Source: Bacteroidales bacterium (GTDB lineage: Bacteria > Bacteroidota > Bacteroidia > Bacteroidales > UBA12077). From it: DNA of 64,000 nt. Positions 43,505 to 51,921 of this stretch are shown piece by piece. The notes under the pieces were generated by a model. The model made no database searches, was not told the origin of the DNA, and saw nothing but the letters and a program-made list of their open reading frames with translations. Location of the stretch: assembly GCA_028282785.1 (NCBI GenBank), contig JANQHE010000076.1, positions 1 through 64,000 of the forward strand. The letters run 5' to 3'. Position 1 is the first letter of the stretch; each line of letters opens with the position of its first letter. The position numbers were made by a program, and so were the translations under genes.

Positions 43505-43924
43505 ATGCATTTTGAATATAACATAGAAGGTGGTGATTTTTCAAAGGCTGGTTTTGCTTCAAGTCAGTTAAAGAAAGTTTTAAAGCAGCTTATAACAGAC
43601 CATAAGGTTGTTAAACGGACTGTTGTGGCACTGTATGAGGCCGAAGTAAATGTTGTAGCTCATGCATATTTGGGAGTAGTGATTATTGATATTGATACTG
43701 ATAAAATTAAAATTCAAATAAATGACAAAGGACCTGGTATTGAAGATATAAGTAAAGCAATGGAAGAAGGTTTTTCAACAGCATCGGAAAAGGTACGGGA
43801 AATGGGATTCGGAGCAGGAATGGGATTGTCAAATATTAAAAACAATTCCGATGATTTTAAGATAACCAGTGAAGTTGGAGTAGGAACAAAACTTGAAATA
43901 ATAGCTTATCTGAAAACCATATAA
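43505..43924 (+). CDS. HATPase-domain protein, RsbW-like anti-sigma/serine kinase
   Basis: 139 residues with the N box EAEVNVVAHAYLG, G1 motif INDKGPGIED and GFGAGMGLSNIKNN, a complete GHKL ATP-binding fold of the RsbW/SpoIIAB kind. Such proteins switch partners by phosphorylating serine. Its neighbour is a degenerate hydrogenase-like Fe-S protein, which suggests signal transduction. Confidence 0.85.
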   Translation: MHFEYNIEGGDFSKAGFASSQLKKVLKQLITDHKVVKRTVVALYEAEVNVVAHAYLGVVIIDIDTDKIKIQINDKGPGIEDISKAMEEGFSTASEKVREMGFGAGMGLSNIKNNSDDFKITSEVGVGTKLEIIAYLKTI

Positions 43925-43925
43925 T

Positions 43926-45278
43926 ATGGAACAAAAAGTATTTCATCACGCATTAAAAATTCAAAAAGATCGGTGTATGGGCTGTTCTCATTGCATGAAT
44001 ATTTGTCCGACCGGGGCAATTCGTGTTAGGAATGGTAAAGCTGAACTTTTTGAAAATCGTTGTATCGATTGTGGTGAATGCTTTAGGGTTTGCCCAGTTA
44101 ACGCTATAATTATTGAACAAGATGATTTTAACAAGATTTTTCAATATAAACACAGAATAGCCCTGTTGCCGGCAGTATTGATTGGCCAATTTCCTGAAGA
44201 TATCAAAACATCCCAGATTTACAATGTATTAATAGGCCTCGGATTTACAGATGTTTATGAAGCAGAACACGGAGTAGATATCTTAAAGGACTCCATGAAA
44301 GAATATGTTGACAGAAATAAGGGCATCAAACCTTTAATATCTTCATTCTGCCCAGCAGTTGTTCGTTTAATACAGGTAAAATTCCCGGCGTTGGTTGATA
44401 ATATTATTTCGCTTCACCCACCATTGGATATAGCTGCTTTATACTATAGGCAAAAGTTGGTAAGCGAAGGAGTAGATGAATCGGATATTGGGATTTTCTA
44501 TGTAACACCTTGTGCATCAAAAATAGCTGCAATAAAGAGTCCGGTTGGTGAGGATAAATCTCACATAGATGGAGTAATCAATATGGATTTTATATACAAT
44601 AAAGTCTATACAGGTGTTAAGAGAAGCGATTATATCCCGGGCCAGAAATTTAAAGCAGAGAGGCTTTCTCCCGAAGGTACTGTTTGGAGCTTAACCAATG
44701 GTGAAGCTGATATGATGGAAGGTAGATGTTTGGCTATTGATGGAGTGCATAATGTGATGGATTTTCTTGAGAAAATAGAGAATGAGGAAATAAAAGATGT
44801 TGATTTCTTGGAGTTAAGAGCATGTGACGAAAGTTGCGCAGGAGGAGTATTAACCGCTCAAAACCGTTTCTTAACAGTTGAACGGTTAAGAAAAAGAGCC
44901 GCCTATATTAAAGAGAATTATTCTGATTATAAAAGGAAAGATATACTAAATCACTCAGAATACTTAAATCAAAAAATAACTCTTGGCAAAATTAAGCCAC
45001 GATCGATGATGAAACTCGATGAAAATATGGCTGAAGCAATGAAGAAAATGCGCCGCGTTAAAGAAATTTTAAAGTGCCTTCCTGACGTGGATTGTGGAGC
45101 ATGTGGTGCACCTAACTGCCAGGCATTAGCTGAAGATATTGTTCAAGAACGTGCAGTAATTAATCACTGCATATTCATTCAAAGGATATTCGAGAAAAAA
45201 GGAATAATTGATTGGGAAGAATCACACCAAATAATGCAGGATATCTGGGGTGATGAAAAACTAAACAGAAAATGTTAA
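43926..45278 (+). CDS. [FeFe]-hydrogenase-like Fe-S protein, likely sensory and non-catalytic
   Basis: 450 residues: two N-terminal [4Fe-4S] motifs (CMGCSHCMNIC and CIDCGECFRVC, residues 17-56), an H-cluster-type domain, and a C-terminal Fe-S domain (CLPDVDCGACGAPNC, residues 384-398). The three active-site motifs are altered: L1 SSFCPAV (Phe141 where the proton-transfer Cys belongs, Cys142 kept), L2 TPCASK (Cys196), L3 ELRACDESCAGG (Cys300, Cys304). The four cluster ligands remain, so an Fe-S cluster or altered H-cluster may still form. It lies between a HATPase gene and a second DRTGG gene. Catalytic turnover is doubtful. Confidence 0.86.
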   Translation: MEQKVFHHALKIQKDRCMGCSHCMNICPTGAIRVRNGKAELFENRCIDCGECFRVCPVNAIIIEQDDFNKIFQYKHRIALLPAVLIGQFPEDIKTSQIYNVLIGLGFTDVYEAEHGVDILKDSMKEYVDRNKGIKPLISSFCPAVVRLIQVKFPALVDNIISLHPPLDIAALYYRQKLVSEGVDESDIGIFYVTPCASKIAAIKSPVGEDKSHIDGVINMDFIYNKVYTGVKRSDYIPGQKFKAERLSPEGTVWSLTNGEADMMEGRCLAIDGVHNVMDFLEKIENEEIKDVDFLELRACDESCAGGVLTAQNRFLTVERLRKRAAYIKENYSDYKRKDILNHSEYLNQKITLGKIKPRSMMKLDENMAEAMKKMRRVKEILKCLPDVDCGACGAPNCQALAEDIVQERAVINHCIFIQRIFEKKGIIDWEESHQIMQDIWGDEKLNRKC

Positions 45279-45289
45279 AATATAATAGA

Positions 45290-45622
45290 ATGAAAGTATC
45301 AGATATAATAAATGAATTAGGATTAACAGTTTTTTCAGGGCAATCAGGTATTGATAAGGAAATAACCGGAGGATATGTATCTGACCTATTAAGTGACGTT
45401 ATGGGGCACGCAAAGGAAGGACAAATATGGTGTACTTTGCAAACTCATAAAAATGTAATGGCTATTGCTTCTTTAAAAGACCTATCAGCTATCATTCTAG
45501 TTAAAGGTTTTAAGCCTGATGAGGACATGGCTGAGCAAGGCGAAGTAGAAGGAGTTCCTGTGTTGGGCACAACGGAAACTACATTTGAAATTGTAGGAAA
45601 ATTATATGAGTTACTAAAATAA
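45290..45622 (+). CDS. DRTGG-domain protein, second copy
   Basis: 110 residues from ATG 45290, where the start MKVSDIINELG matches the first copy; an ATG at 45272 would overlap the previous gene. The domain (GGYVSDLLSDVMGHAKEGQIWCTLQTHKNVMAIASLKDLSAIIL) is similar to the copy at 43159. It is followed by the PHP gene after one base. Confidence 0.82.
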   Translation: MKVSDIINELGLTVFSGQSGIDKEITGGYVSDLLSDVMGHAKEGQIWCTLQTHKNVMAIASLKDLSAIILVKGFKPDEDMAEQGEVEGVPVLGTTETTFEIVGKLYELLK

Positions 45623-45623
45623 G

Positions 45624-46364
45624 ATGAATTCATACAAGGCAGATTTACATACACATACCGTGTTATCTCCTTGTGGGAGTTTGGAGATGGGTCCACAAAA
45701 TATAATTAAAAGGTGTAAAGAAGAAAAAATTGAGATACTGGGAATTACAGATCATAACAGCACTAGAAATTGTAAAGCGGTTGAAGATCTGGCAAAAAGC
45801 AATGATATCCTGATTTTAAAGGGAGCAGAAATTACCACGAAAGAAGAAATACATTGCTTAGCGTTCTTTGAAAAAGATGATGAATTATTTGATTTTCAGA
45901 AATACCTGGAAGAGCATCTACCTATGGTAAAGAATGATGTAAATAAGTTTGGGTACCAGGTTGTAGTTGATAAAAATGAAAATATTTTAGCTCAGGAAGA
46001 TAAACTTTTAATAACTGCTTTAGATGTAAGCCTTATTCAGGTCGAAAAAAAAGTTCATAGTTTGGATGGCTTATTTATTCCGGCTCATATCGATAGAAAG
46101 AGTTATTCTATCATAAGTCAACTGGGCTTTATACCAACCGGATTAGAAATTGATGCACTGGAGCTTTCAAAATACGCTTCAAGAAAAGAGTTTTTGGAAA
46201 AGAATAACTACCTGGCAGATTATTCTTTCATTCAAAGTTCCGATGCTCATTTTCTGGAAAACATTGGTGATGCTTATACAAGTTTCCAAGTACTTGATAA
46301 ATCATTCCACGAAGTGAAACTTGCTTTAAAAGCGATTAATGGAAGAAAGGTATTAATTTCATGA
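45624..46364 (+). CDS. PHP-domain phosphoesterase-like protein
   Basis: 246 residues with the PHP metal motifs DLHTHTVLSPCGS near the N terminus, GITDHNSTRN near residue 43, PAHIDRKSYS, and SSDAHFLENIG near the C terminus. The metal ligands are in place for phosphoester hydrolysis. It overlaps the next HATPase gene by four bases. The substrate is unknown. Confidence 0.87.
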   Translation: MNSYKADLHTHTVLSPCGSLEMGPQNIIKRCKEEKIEILGITDHNSTRNCKAVEDLAKSNDILILKGAEITTKEEIHCLAFFEKDDELFDFQKYLEEHLPMVKNDVNKFGYQVVVDKNENILAQEDKLLITALDVSLIQVEKKVHSLDGLFIPAHIDRKSYSIISQLGFIPTGLEIDALELSKYASRKEFLEKNNYLADYSFIQSSDAHFLENIGDAYTSFQVLDKSFHEVKLALKAINGRKVLIS

Positions 46365-46912
46365 ATAATATTTCGATGCATATATTAGATATTGTACAAA
46401 ACTCAATTCGAGGGAATGCAAGCTTAATTGAAATAATTATTCGAGAGCAACAGGTACAAAACAAGCTTGAATTACAAATAAAAGATAACGGGAAAGGAAT
46501 GGATACTGAAATGTTAGCTCATGTTACGGATCCCTATACAACCACCCGAACCACCCGAAAGGTTGGTTTGGGTTTACCATTGCTCAAACATACAGCTGAA
46601 CAAGCAAATGGGTCGTTAAAAATTCAGTCCGGCTTGGGAGTGGGTACGTTGGTTAATGTGGTTTTTCAACTAGGCCATATAGATAGGCCTCCATTGGGAG
46701 ATTTAGCAGGAACTATAGTTTTGCTGACGGCAGCAAATCCGGATATCGATTTCAAATATATTCATCAGGTTAATGATAAAAAGTATGAGTTTAATACACT
46801 CAATATTAAAGAAGTATTGGGTGATATTAAAATTAGTGATCCTAAAATAAGGAGGTATTTAAAAGAAATGATATCAGAAAATGTAAATGACATATGTAAA
46901 ATTCATGATTAA
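46361..46912 (+). CDS. HATPase-domain protein, second copy
   Basis: 183 residues with GHKL motifs: N box VQNSIRGNASLIEI, IKDNGKGMDTEML and GLGLPLLKHTAEQANGSL. Its C-terminal extension of about 70 residues is unlike the first copy. It starts inside the PHP gene end (ATGA overlap) and ends about 90 bases before the hydrogenase genes. Confidence 0.85.
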   Translation: MNNISMHILDIVQNSIRGNASLIEIIIREQQVQNKLELQIKDNGKGMDTEMLAHVTDPYTTTRTTRKVGLGLPLLKHTAEQANGSLKIQSGLGVGTLVNVVFQLGHIDRPPLGDLAGTIVLLTAANPDIDFKYIHQVNDKKYEFNTLNIKEVLGDIKISDPKIRRYLKEMISENVNDICKIHD

Positions 46913-47002
46913 GTAATGTTATTTAAGATGATTCTTAATTCATGAAATAATAACTTTGTAAAATAATATAGATTATAACACTTTAAAAATTAATAAGTAA
47001 AC

Positions 47003-47404
47003 ATGGCAAAAATCAAAACTTTAGCAGATCTAAAAAAAATGAAAGAAGATTTGCAATCAAAAGTAGAAATCAGGGAAAAAGGGGATAGTCCTGAAAGCTA
47101 CGTGCAAATTAAAGTTGGTATGGCAACCAGCGGAATTGCTTCTGGAGCAAAAGAAGTAATGGACTTTTTGATTGAAGCTCTTGAAAAAAGAAACATTGAA
47201 GCTGTTGTTACTCAAACTGGCGACATGGGTTACAGTTTTGCAGAACCAACAATAGAGGTTAAAAAACCAGGAGAAGAGCCAATTGTTTTCGGTTATGTTG
47301 ATACCGAAAAAGCCGATGAAATTATTGAGAAGTATATCAAACAGGGAGAATTGGTAGATGGTATCATACCTGTAAACTATCAAGTTATTGATGACGATAA
47401 ATAA
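47003..47404 (+). CDS. HndB-like [2Fe-2S]-fold protein without cysteines
   Basis: 133 residues of the small NuoE-like/HndB family found in front of trimeric [FeFe] hydrogenase genes (VQIKVGMATSGIASGAKEVMDFLIEALEKRNIEAVVTQTG). In related proteins this fold carries a [2Fe-2S] cluster. Here there is no cysteine anywhere, so it cannot hold one and would be structural or regulatory. The stop codon at 47402-47404 is 19 bases before the hydB start. Confidence 0.78.
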   Translation: MAKIKTLADLKKMKEDLQSKVEIREKGDSPESYVQIKVGMATSGIASGAKEVMDFLIEALEKRNIEAVVTQTGDMGYSFAEPTIEVKKPGEEPIVFGYVDTEKADEIIEKYIKQGELVDGIIPVNYQVIDDDK

Positions 47405-47423
47405 AAAATTGGAGGATATAAAA

Positions 47424-49217
47424 ATGGCAAAATATAAAATGCATTTGTTAGTTTGTGGTGGTACCGGATGTAGAGCGGCTGCAAGCGACTCAATTGTTGA
47501 GAGCCTGAAACAGGAACTTGAAAATAAAGGCCTTCAGGATGATGTTCAGGTAATAATGACTGGTTGTTTTGGTTTCTGTGAAAAAGGCCCTATTGTAAAA
47601 GTATCTCCTGATAACACTTTCTACGTTCAGGTAAAGCCTGAAGATGTAGCTGAAATAGTAGAAGAACATTTAGTTAAAGGGCGTCAGGTTGAAAGGTTAT
47701 TATATAAAGATCCTGAAAAAGAGGAGGTTGTAGCTGATTCAAAAAATATGGATTTCTACAAAAAGCAAATACGCATTGCTTTAAGGAATTGTGGATTTAT
47801 TGATCCGGAAAACCTAGATGAATATATTGCACGCGAAGGTTACATGGCATTAGGTAAGTGTCTTGTCGAAATGAAACCGGCTGATGTTATTAATGAAATT
47901 AAAGAATCGGGCTTAAGAGGCCGTGGAGGAGGAGGTTTCCCAACCGGTTTAAAATGGGAAATTGCAGCTAAAAACGAAGCAGACCAAAAATATGTTGTTT
48001 GTAATGCTGATGAGGGTGACCCGGGGGCTTTCATGGATCGTTCCATATTAGAAGGCGACCCGCATGCTGTACTTGAAGCTATGGCTATTTGTGGTTACTC
48101 AATGGGAGCCACAAAAGGTTTAATTTACATTCGCGCTGAATATCCTTTGGCAATTAAGAGGTTAAAAATTGCTATCGAACAAGCTCGAGAATACGGACTA
48201 TTAGGTAAAAATATTTTTGGAACAGATTTCGAATTTGATATTGAGTTACGTTATGGAGCCGGAGCTTTTGTTTGTGGCGAAGAAACTTCTTTAATTCATT
48301 CTATGGAAGGCGAACGTGGCGAACCAACTATTAAGCCTCCGTACCCGGCAGAAAAAGGTTATTTGGGAAAACCAACCAATGTTAATAATGTTGAAACTTA
48401 TGCAAACATTCCGGTAATTATTAACAAAGGAGCAAGTTGGTTTAGTAAAATAGGAACAGAAAAATCAAAAGGAACAAAAGTATTTGCCCTTGCTGGTAAA
48501 ATTAACAATGTAGGCCTAATTGAGGTTCCAATGGGAACAACCTTGCGCGAAGTTATTTTCGAAATAGGTGGTGGAATTAAAGATGGTAAAAAATTTAAAG
48601 CTGTTCAAACCGGTGGGCCATCAGGAGGTTGTTTAACTGAGAAGCATTTGGATACCCCAATCGATTTTGACAACCTGGTTCAAGCCGGTTCAATGATGGG
48701 ATCAGGGGGTATGATTGTTATGGACGAAGATGATTGTATGGTATCGGTTGCCAAATTTTACCTAGACTTTACTGTTGAAGAATCTTGCGGAAAATGTTCT
48801 CCATGTAGAATTGGTAATAAAAGGTTATACGAACTATTAGATAGAATTACTCAGGGAAAGGGTGAAATGGATGACCTTCAACGCCTTCGTAATATGAGTA
48901 CTGTAATTAAAGATACCTCACTTTGTGGATTAGGCCAAACTTCTCCAAATCCGATTTTATCTACTTTAGATAACTTCTACGAAGAATATGTTCAACATGT
49001 AATTGATAAGAAGTGTGCAGCTGGCCAGTGTAAAGATTTAATGACATATTTTGTTGTAGAAGAAAACTGTGTAGGTTGTACCGCTTGTGCAAGAGTTTGT
49101 CCTGTAGGTGCTATCACAGGAGAGAAAAAGCAAACACATTTTATAAATCCAGAGATTTGTATTAAATGTGGCGCGTGCGAAGAGAGATGTAAGTTTGATG
49201 CAATCATTGTAAAATAA
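47424..49217 (+). CDS. hydB: Trimeric [FeFe] hydrogenase NADH/FMN subunit HydB, full-length form
   Basis: 597 residues from ATG 47424, set by the strong ribosome site GGAGG at 47411-47415 (a longer frame starts 47388). Domain order: N-terminal thioredoxin-like [2Fe-2S] site (CGGTGC at 11-16, CFGFC near 48), NADH/FMN domain with GLRGRGGGGFPTGLKW (about 163-178), NuoF-type [4Fe-4S] site (SCGKCSPC), and a C-terminal ferredoxin domain (CVGCTACARVCP, CIKCGACEERC). This complete set matches electron-bifurcating hydrogenases that use NADH and ferredoxin together. Compare the short HydB at 1691. Confidence 0.94.
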   Translation: MAKYKMHLLVCGGTGCRAAASDSIVESLKQELENKGLQDDVQVIMTGCFGFCEKGPIVKVSPDNTFYVQVKPEDVAEIVEEHLVKGRQVERLLYKDPEKEEVVADSKNMDFYKKQIRIALRNCGFIDPENLDEYIAREGYMALGKCLVEMKPADVINEIKESGLRGRGGGGFPTGLKWEIAAKNEADQKYVVCNADEGDPGAFMDRSILEGDPHAVLEAMAICGYSMGATKGLIYIRAEYPLAIKRLKIAIEQAREYGLLGKNIFGTDFEFDIELRYGAGAFVCGEETSLIHSMEGERGEPTIKPPYPAEKGYLGKPTNVNNVETYANIPVIINKGASWFSKIGTEKSKGTKVFALAGKINNVGLIEVPMGTTLREVIFEIGGGIKDGKKFKAVQTGGPSGGCLTEKHLDTPIDFDNLVQAGSMMGSGGMIVMDEDDCMVSVAKFYLDFTVEESCGKCSPCRIGNKRLYELLDRITQGKGEMDDLQRLRNMSTVIKDTSLCGLGQTSPNPILSTLDNFYEEYVQHVIDKKCAAGQCKDLMTYFVVEENCVGCTACARVCPVGAITGEKKQTHFINPEICIKCGACEERCKFDAIIVK

Positions 49218-49232
49218 TAAATTATTAGAACG

Positions 49233-51008
49233 ATGGATAAAGTAAAATTAACTATAGATAACAAGCAAATAGAAGTAGAAAAAGGGACTACGATCTATAA
49301 AGCTGCCAAAGATTTAGGAATTGAGATCCCGGTGTTGTGTTACATGAACCTTGAAGGTTTAAACATTGAAAATAAACCGGGAGGATGCCGTATATGTGTT
49401 GTTGAGGTTGAGGGGCGCCATAACCTGGCACCTTCATGTTCAACGGAAGTTTGGGATGGAATGGTTGTAAATACTCACTCCATGAGAGTAATCAATGCCC
49501 GTAGGACTGTAATGGAATTTATTCTTTCTGATCACCCGAAAGATTGTTTAACTTGTGCTAAATCCGGCAATTGTGAATTGCAAGATATGGCCGTTAAATT
49601 AGGTATCAGAGAAATTCCGGGACAAGAATATGCTGAAATGTCAACTTACAAAACAGACTTTTCACCTTCTATTATTCGTGAACTGGACAAATGTATCATG
49701 TGCCGCCGTTGCGAAATGATGTGTAATGATTTCCAAACTGTTGGTGCACTTTCCGCTTTCCACCGTGGATTTGAGTCGGCAGTTGGTCCTGCATTCGAAA
49801 TGGATATCGAGGATTCTCCTTGTACATATTGTGGACAGTGTGTGGCTGTATGTCCAACCGGAGCATTAACAGAAAAAGATCATACGAGAGACGTTATCAA
49901 TGCGCTTTCCGATCCAACCAAAAAAGTTATCGTTCAAACTGCTCCTGCAGTACGCGCTGCTTTAGGCGAGGAATTTGGAATGGAAGCCGGAACATTGGTA
50001 ACGGGAAAAATGGTTTCTGCATTACGCCGTTTAGGTTTCGATTATGTTTTCGATACAGATTTTGCAGCTGACCTAACCATTATGGAAGAGGGAACGGAAT
50101 TATTAGATCGTTTAACTAAACATTTAAATGGTGATAAAGAAGTTAAGCTTCCTATTTTAACTTCGTGCTGCCCTGCCTGGGTAAGTTTCTTCGAGCATCA
50201 TTTCCCTGAAATGAAAGATATTCCATCAACTGCACGCTCTCCTCAGCAAATGTTTGGTGCGATTGCAAAAACTTATTTTGCCGATAAAATAAGCACAAAA
50301 CGCGAAGATATGATAGTTGTTTCTATCATGCCTTGTTTAGCTAAAAAGTATGAAGCTCAGCGCGATGAATTTAAAGTGAATGGAAACCCGGATGTTGATT
50401 TCTCTATATCAACCCGCGAATTAGCTCACTTAATTAAAGAAGCAAACTTAGATTTAAATACATTACCCGACGAAGATTTTGATAAACCTTTAGGTGAGTC
50501 TTCCGGAGCTGGTGTAATTTTTGGTACTACAGGTGGAGTTATCGAAGCCGCTGTTCGTACTGCTTACGAATTACACACTGGTAAAAAACTTGAAAAATTA
50601 GATTTCGAACAGCTACGGGGTTTCGATGCTGTACGTAAAGCTACTGTCGATTTTGACGGAACTCCAATTAATATTGGAATTGCTCACGGATTGGGACATG
50701 CACGTAAATTACTTGAAGAAATTAAAGCTGGGAAATCAGAATTCCATGCTATAGAAATCATGTCGTGCCCGGGAGGTTGTATTGGCGGTGGTGGACAACC
50801 ATTGCACCACAGTGATTCAACAATTCTGAAGGCTCGAGCAAAAGCAATTTACCAGGAAGATGCTGGCAAACCAATCCGTAAATCTCACGAAAATCCTTAT
50901 ATTATTAAGTTGTATGAGGAATTCTTAGGCAAGCCAATGAGCGAAAAAGCACATCATTTATTGCACACTGCTTATTTTGATATGAGCCGTAAGATTGAAA
51001 TCGAGTAA
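49233..51008 (+). CDS. hydA: [FeFe] hydrogenase catalytic subunit HydA, second copy
   Basis: 591 residues: N-terminal [2Fe-2S] region, His-Cys3 site (HPKDCLTCAKSGNC), two [4Fe-4S] motifs (CIMCRRCEMMC and CTYCGQCVAVC) and an H-cluster domain with canonical L1 TSCCPAW (residues 310-316), L2 MPCLAKKYE and L3 EIMSCPGGCIGGGGQP. All H-cluster ligands and the proton-relay cysteine are in place, unlike the first HydA. It follows hydB by 15 bases. Confidence 0.95.
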   Translation: MDKVKLTIDNKQIEVEKGTTIYKAAKDLGIEIPVLCYMNLEGLNIENKPGGCRICVVEVEGRHNLAPSCSTEVWDGMVVNTHSMRVINARRTVMEFILSDHPKDCLTCAKSGNCELQDMAVKLGIREIPGQEYAEMSTYKTDFSPSIIRELDKCIMCRRCEMMCNDFQTVGALSAFHRGFESAVGPAFEMDIEDSPCTYCGQCVAVCPTGALTEKDHTRDVINALSDPTKKVIVQTAPAVRAALGEEFGMEAGTLVTGKMVSALRRLGFDYVFDTDFAADLTIMEEGTELLDRLTKHLNGDKEVKLPILTSCCPAWVSFFEHHFPEMKDIPSTARSPQQMFGAIAKTYFADKISTKREDMIVVSIMPCLAKKYEAQRDEFKVNGNPDVDFSISTRELAHLIKEANLDLNTLPDEDFDKPLGESSGAGVIFGTTGGVIEAAVRTAYELHTGKKLEKLDFEQLRGFDAVRKATVDFDGTPINIGIAHGLGHARKLLEEIKAGKSEFHAIEIMSCPGGCIGGGGQPLHHSDSTILKARAKAIYQEDAGKPIRKSHENPYIIKLYEEFLGKPMSEKAHHLLHTAYFDMSRKIEIE

Positions 51009-51043
51009 GTGAGTGGTTAAATTAAAAAAATGGAGGAAAATCA

Positions 51044-51532
51044 ATGTCAGATATAAAAGTTAAAGTAAAAGAAAAAGACCTGAATACAATAAAAGAAATT
51101 TGTAAGTCTTTTGATAATAAACCAGGCGAATTAATCAATGTTTTACATAAAACCCAAGAGCATTTTGGATATTTACCTGCTGAAATACAAGAAGTAGTTG
51201 CACAAGAATTAAATGTTTCAGTGGCTAAGGTATACGGAGTAGTAACTTTTTACTCATTCTTTACCATGATCCCAAAAGGTAAATATCCAATTTCTATTTG
51301 TACCGGTACAGCTTGTTATGTACGTGGGGCAGACAACGTTTTGCAAGAGTTTAAACGCCAGTTAGATATCGAAGTGGGTGAAACTACTGAAGATGGAAAA
51401 TTCTCGTTAAGTTGCTTACGTTGTGTAGGTGCTTGCGGTTTGGCTCCTGTGGTGTTAGTAGGCGAAAAAACATATGGCCGTGTATCTCCCGAGGGAGTAA
51501 AAGAAATTTTAGAGGAATATGTTGGAAAATAA
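51044..51532 (+). CDS. hydC: Trimeric [FeFe] hydrogenase subunit HydC, second copy
   Basis: 162 residues of the NuoE family with [2Fe-2S] ligands CTGTAC (CX4C) and CVGAC (CX3C) and a helical N-terminal part. Ribosome site TGGAGG precedes the ATG. It is last in this cluster, whereas in the first cluster hydC is first. It passes electrons between HydB and HydA. Confidence 0.94.
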   Translation: MSDIKVKVKEKDLNTIKEICKSFDNKPGELINVLHKTQEHFGYLPAEIQEVVAQELNVSVAKVYGVVTFYSFFTMIPKGKYPISICTGTACYVRGADNVLQEFKRQLDIEVGETTEDGKFSLSCLRCVGACGLAPVVLVGEKTYGRVSPEGVKEILEEYVGK

Positions 51533-51692
51533 AAGTGAAATTTGTTGCCTGATGAAGATTCCAGGCACAATTTCCGGGCATATTTAGATTATCTTGAAGA
51601 AAATGACACATGATAGTTTCTAAAACAATTATATAATCTGAAAATTTAGGGTTCAAGATTAATGATATAAAAATTCTTCAAAGGAGTTTTAG

Positions 51693-51715
51693 TCTGCTTG
51701 CCGATAATAGGCAGG
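51693..51715. repeat. Partial copy of the intergenic palindrome
   Basis: TCTGCTTGCCGATAATAGGC pairs CTGCTTGCC with GGCAGG and resembles the core of the repeats at 2861 and 5080. It is shorter and less certain. Confidence 0.35.
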
Positions 51716-51758
51716 TTCAGGGTTAAGTAATAATTACTTAGCAAAAGTGTGTCCAAAC

Positions 51759-51817
51759 AAAAAGCATCTCAATCCCGATAGCTCCCGATAAATATCGAGA
51801 CGGGAGAGGTGCTTTTT
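51759..51817 (+). terminator. Terminator of the second [FeFe] hydrogenase operon
   Basis: AAAAAGCATCTC pairs with GAGAGGTGCTTTTT across an inner stem (CCCGATAG...TATCGAGACGGG), followed by ACTTATATT. It is a long stem-loop with a T-rich 3' arm. Confidence 0.75.
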
Positions 51818-51879
51818 ACTTATATTATAAAATGTTGTTGAAAAAAACTCATTTGTCCGTATTAAATATTAATGTATGT

Positions 51880-51887
51880 TATATTTG
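51880..51887 (+). promoter_or_regulatory. Bacteroidetes-type -7 promoter element (TATATTTG)
   Basis: TATATTTG matches TAnnTTTG, 34 bases before the ATP-grasp gene; a possible -33 TTTG lies at 51852. Confidence 0.6.
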
Positions 51888-51921
51888 TGCTTTACTTTAA
51901 AGGCAGATAATTCATATTAAC

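Larger units (their letters stand above)
51533..51921. other. Gene-free region with terminator and repeat remnants
   Basis: About 390 bases hold the operon terminator (51759-51817), a partial copy of the TCTGC...GGCAG palindrome at 51693-51715, and the promoter of the next gene (51880-51887). A small inverted repeat TGCCTG/CAGGCA lies at 51546-51567. No gene is supported. Confidence 0.5.

Noticed and set aside
43926-45278. Considered as a third working [FeFe] hydrogenase
   Set aside because: The proton-relay cysteine is replaced by Phe and the L1 and L3 motifs are altered, so catalysis is unlikely.
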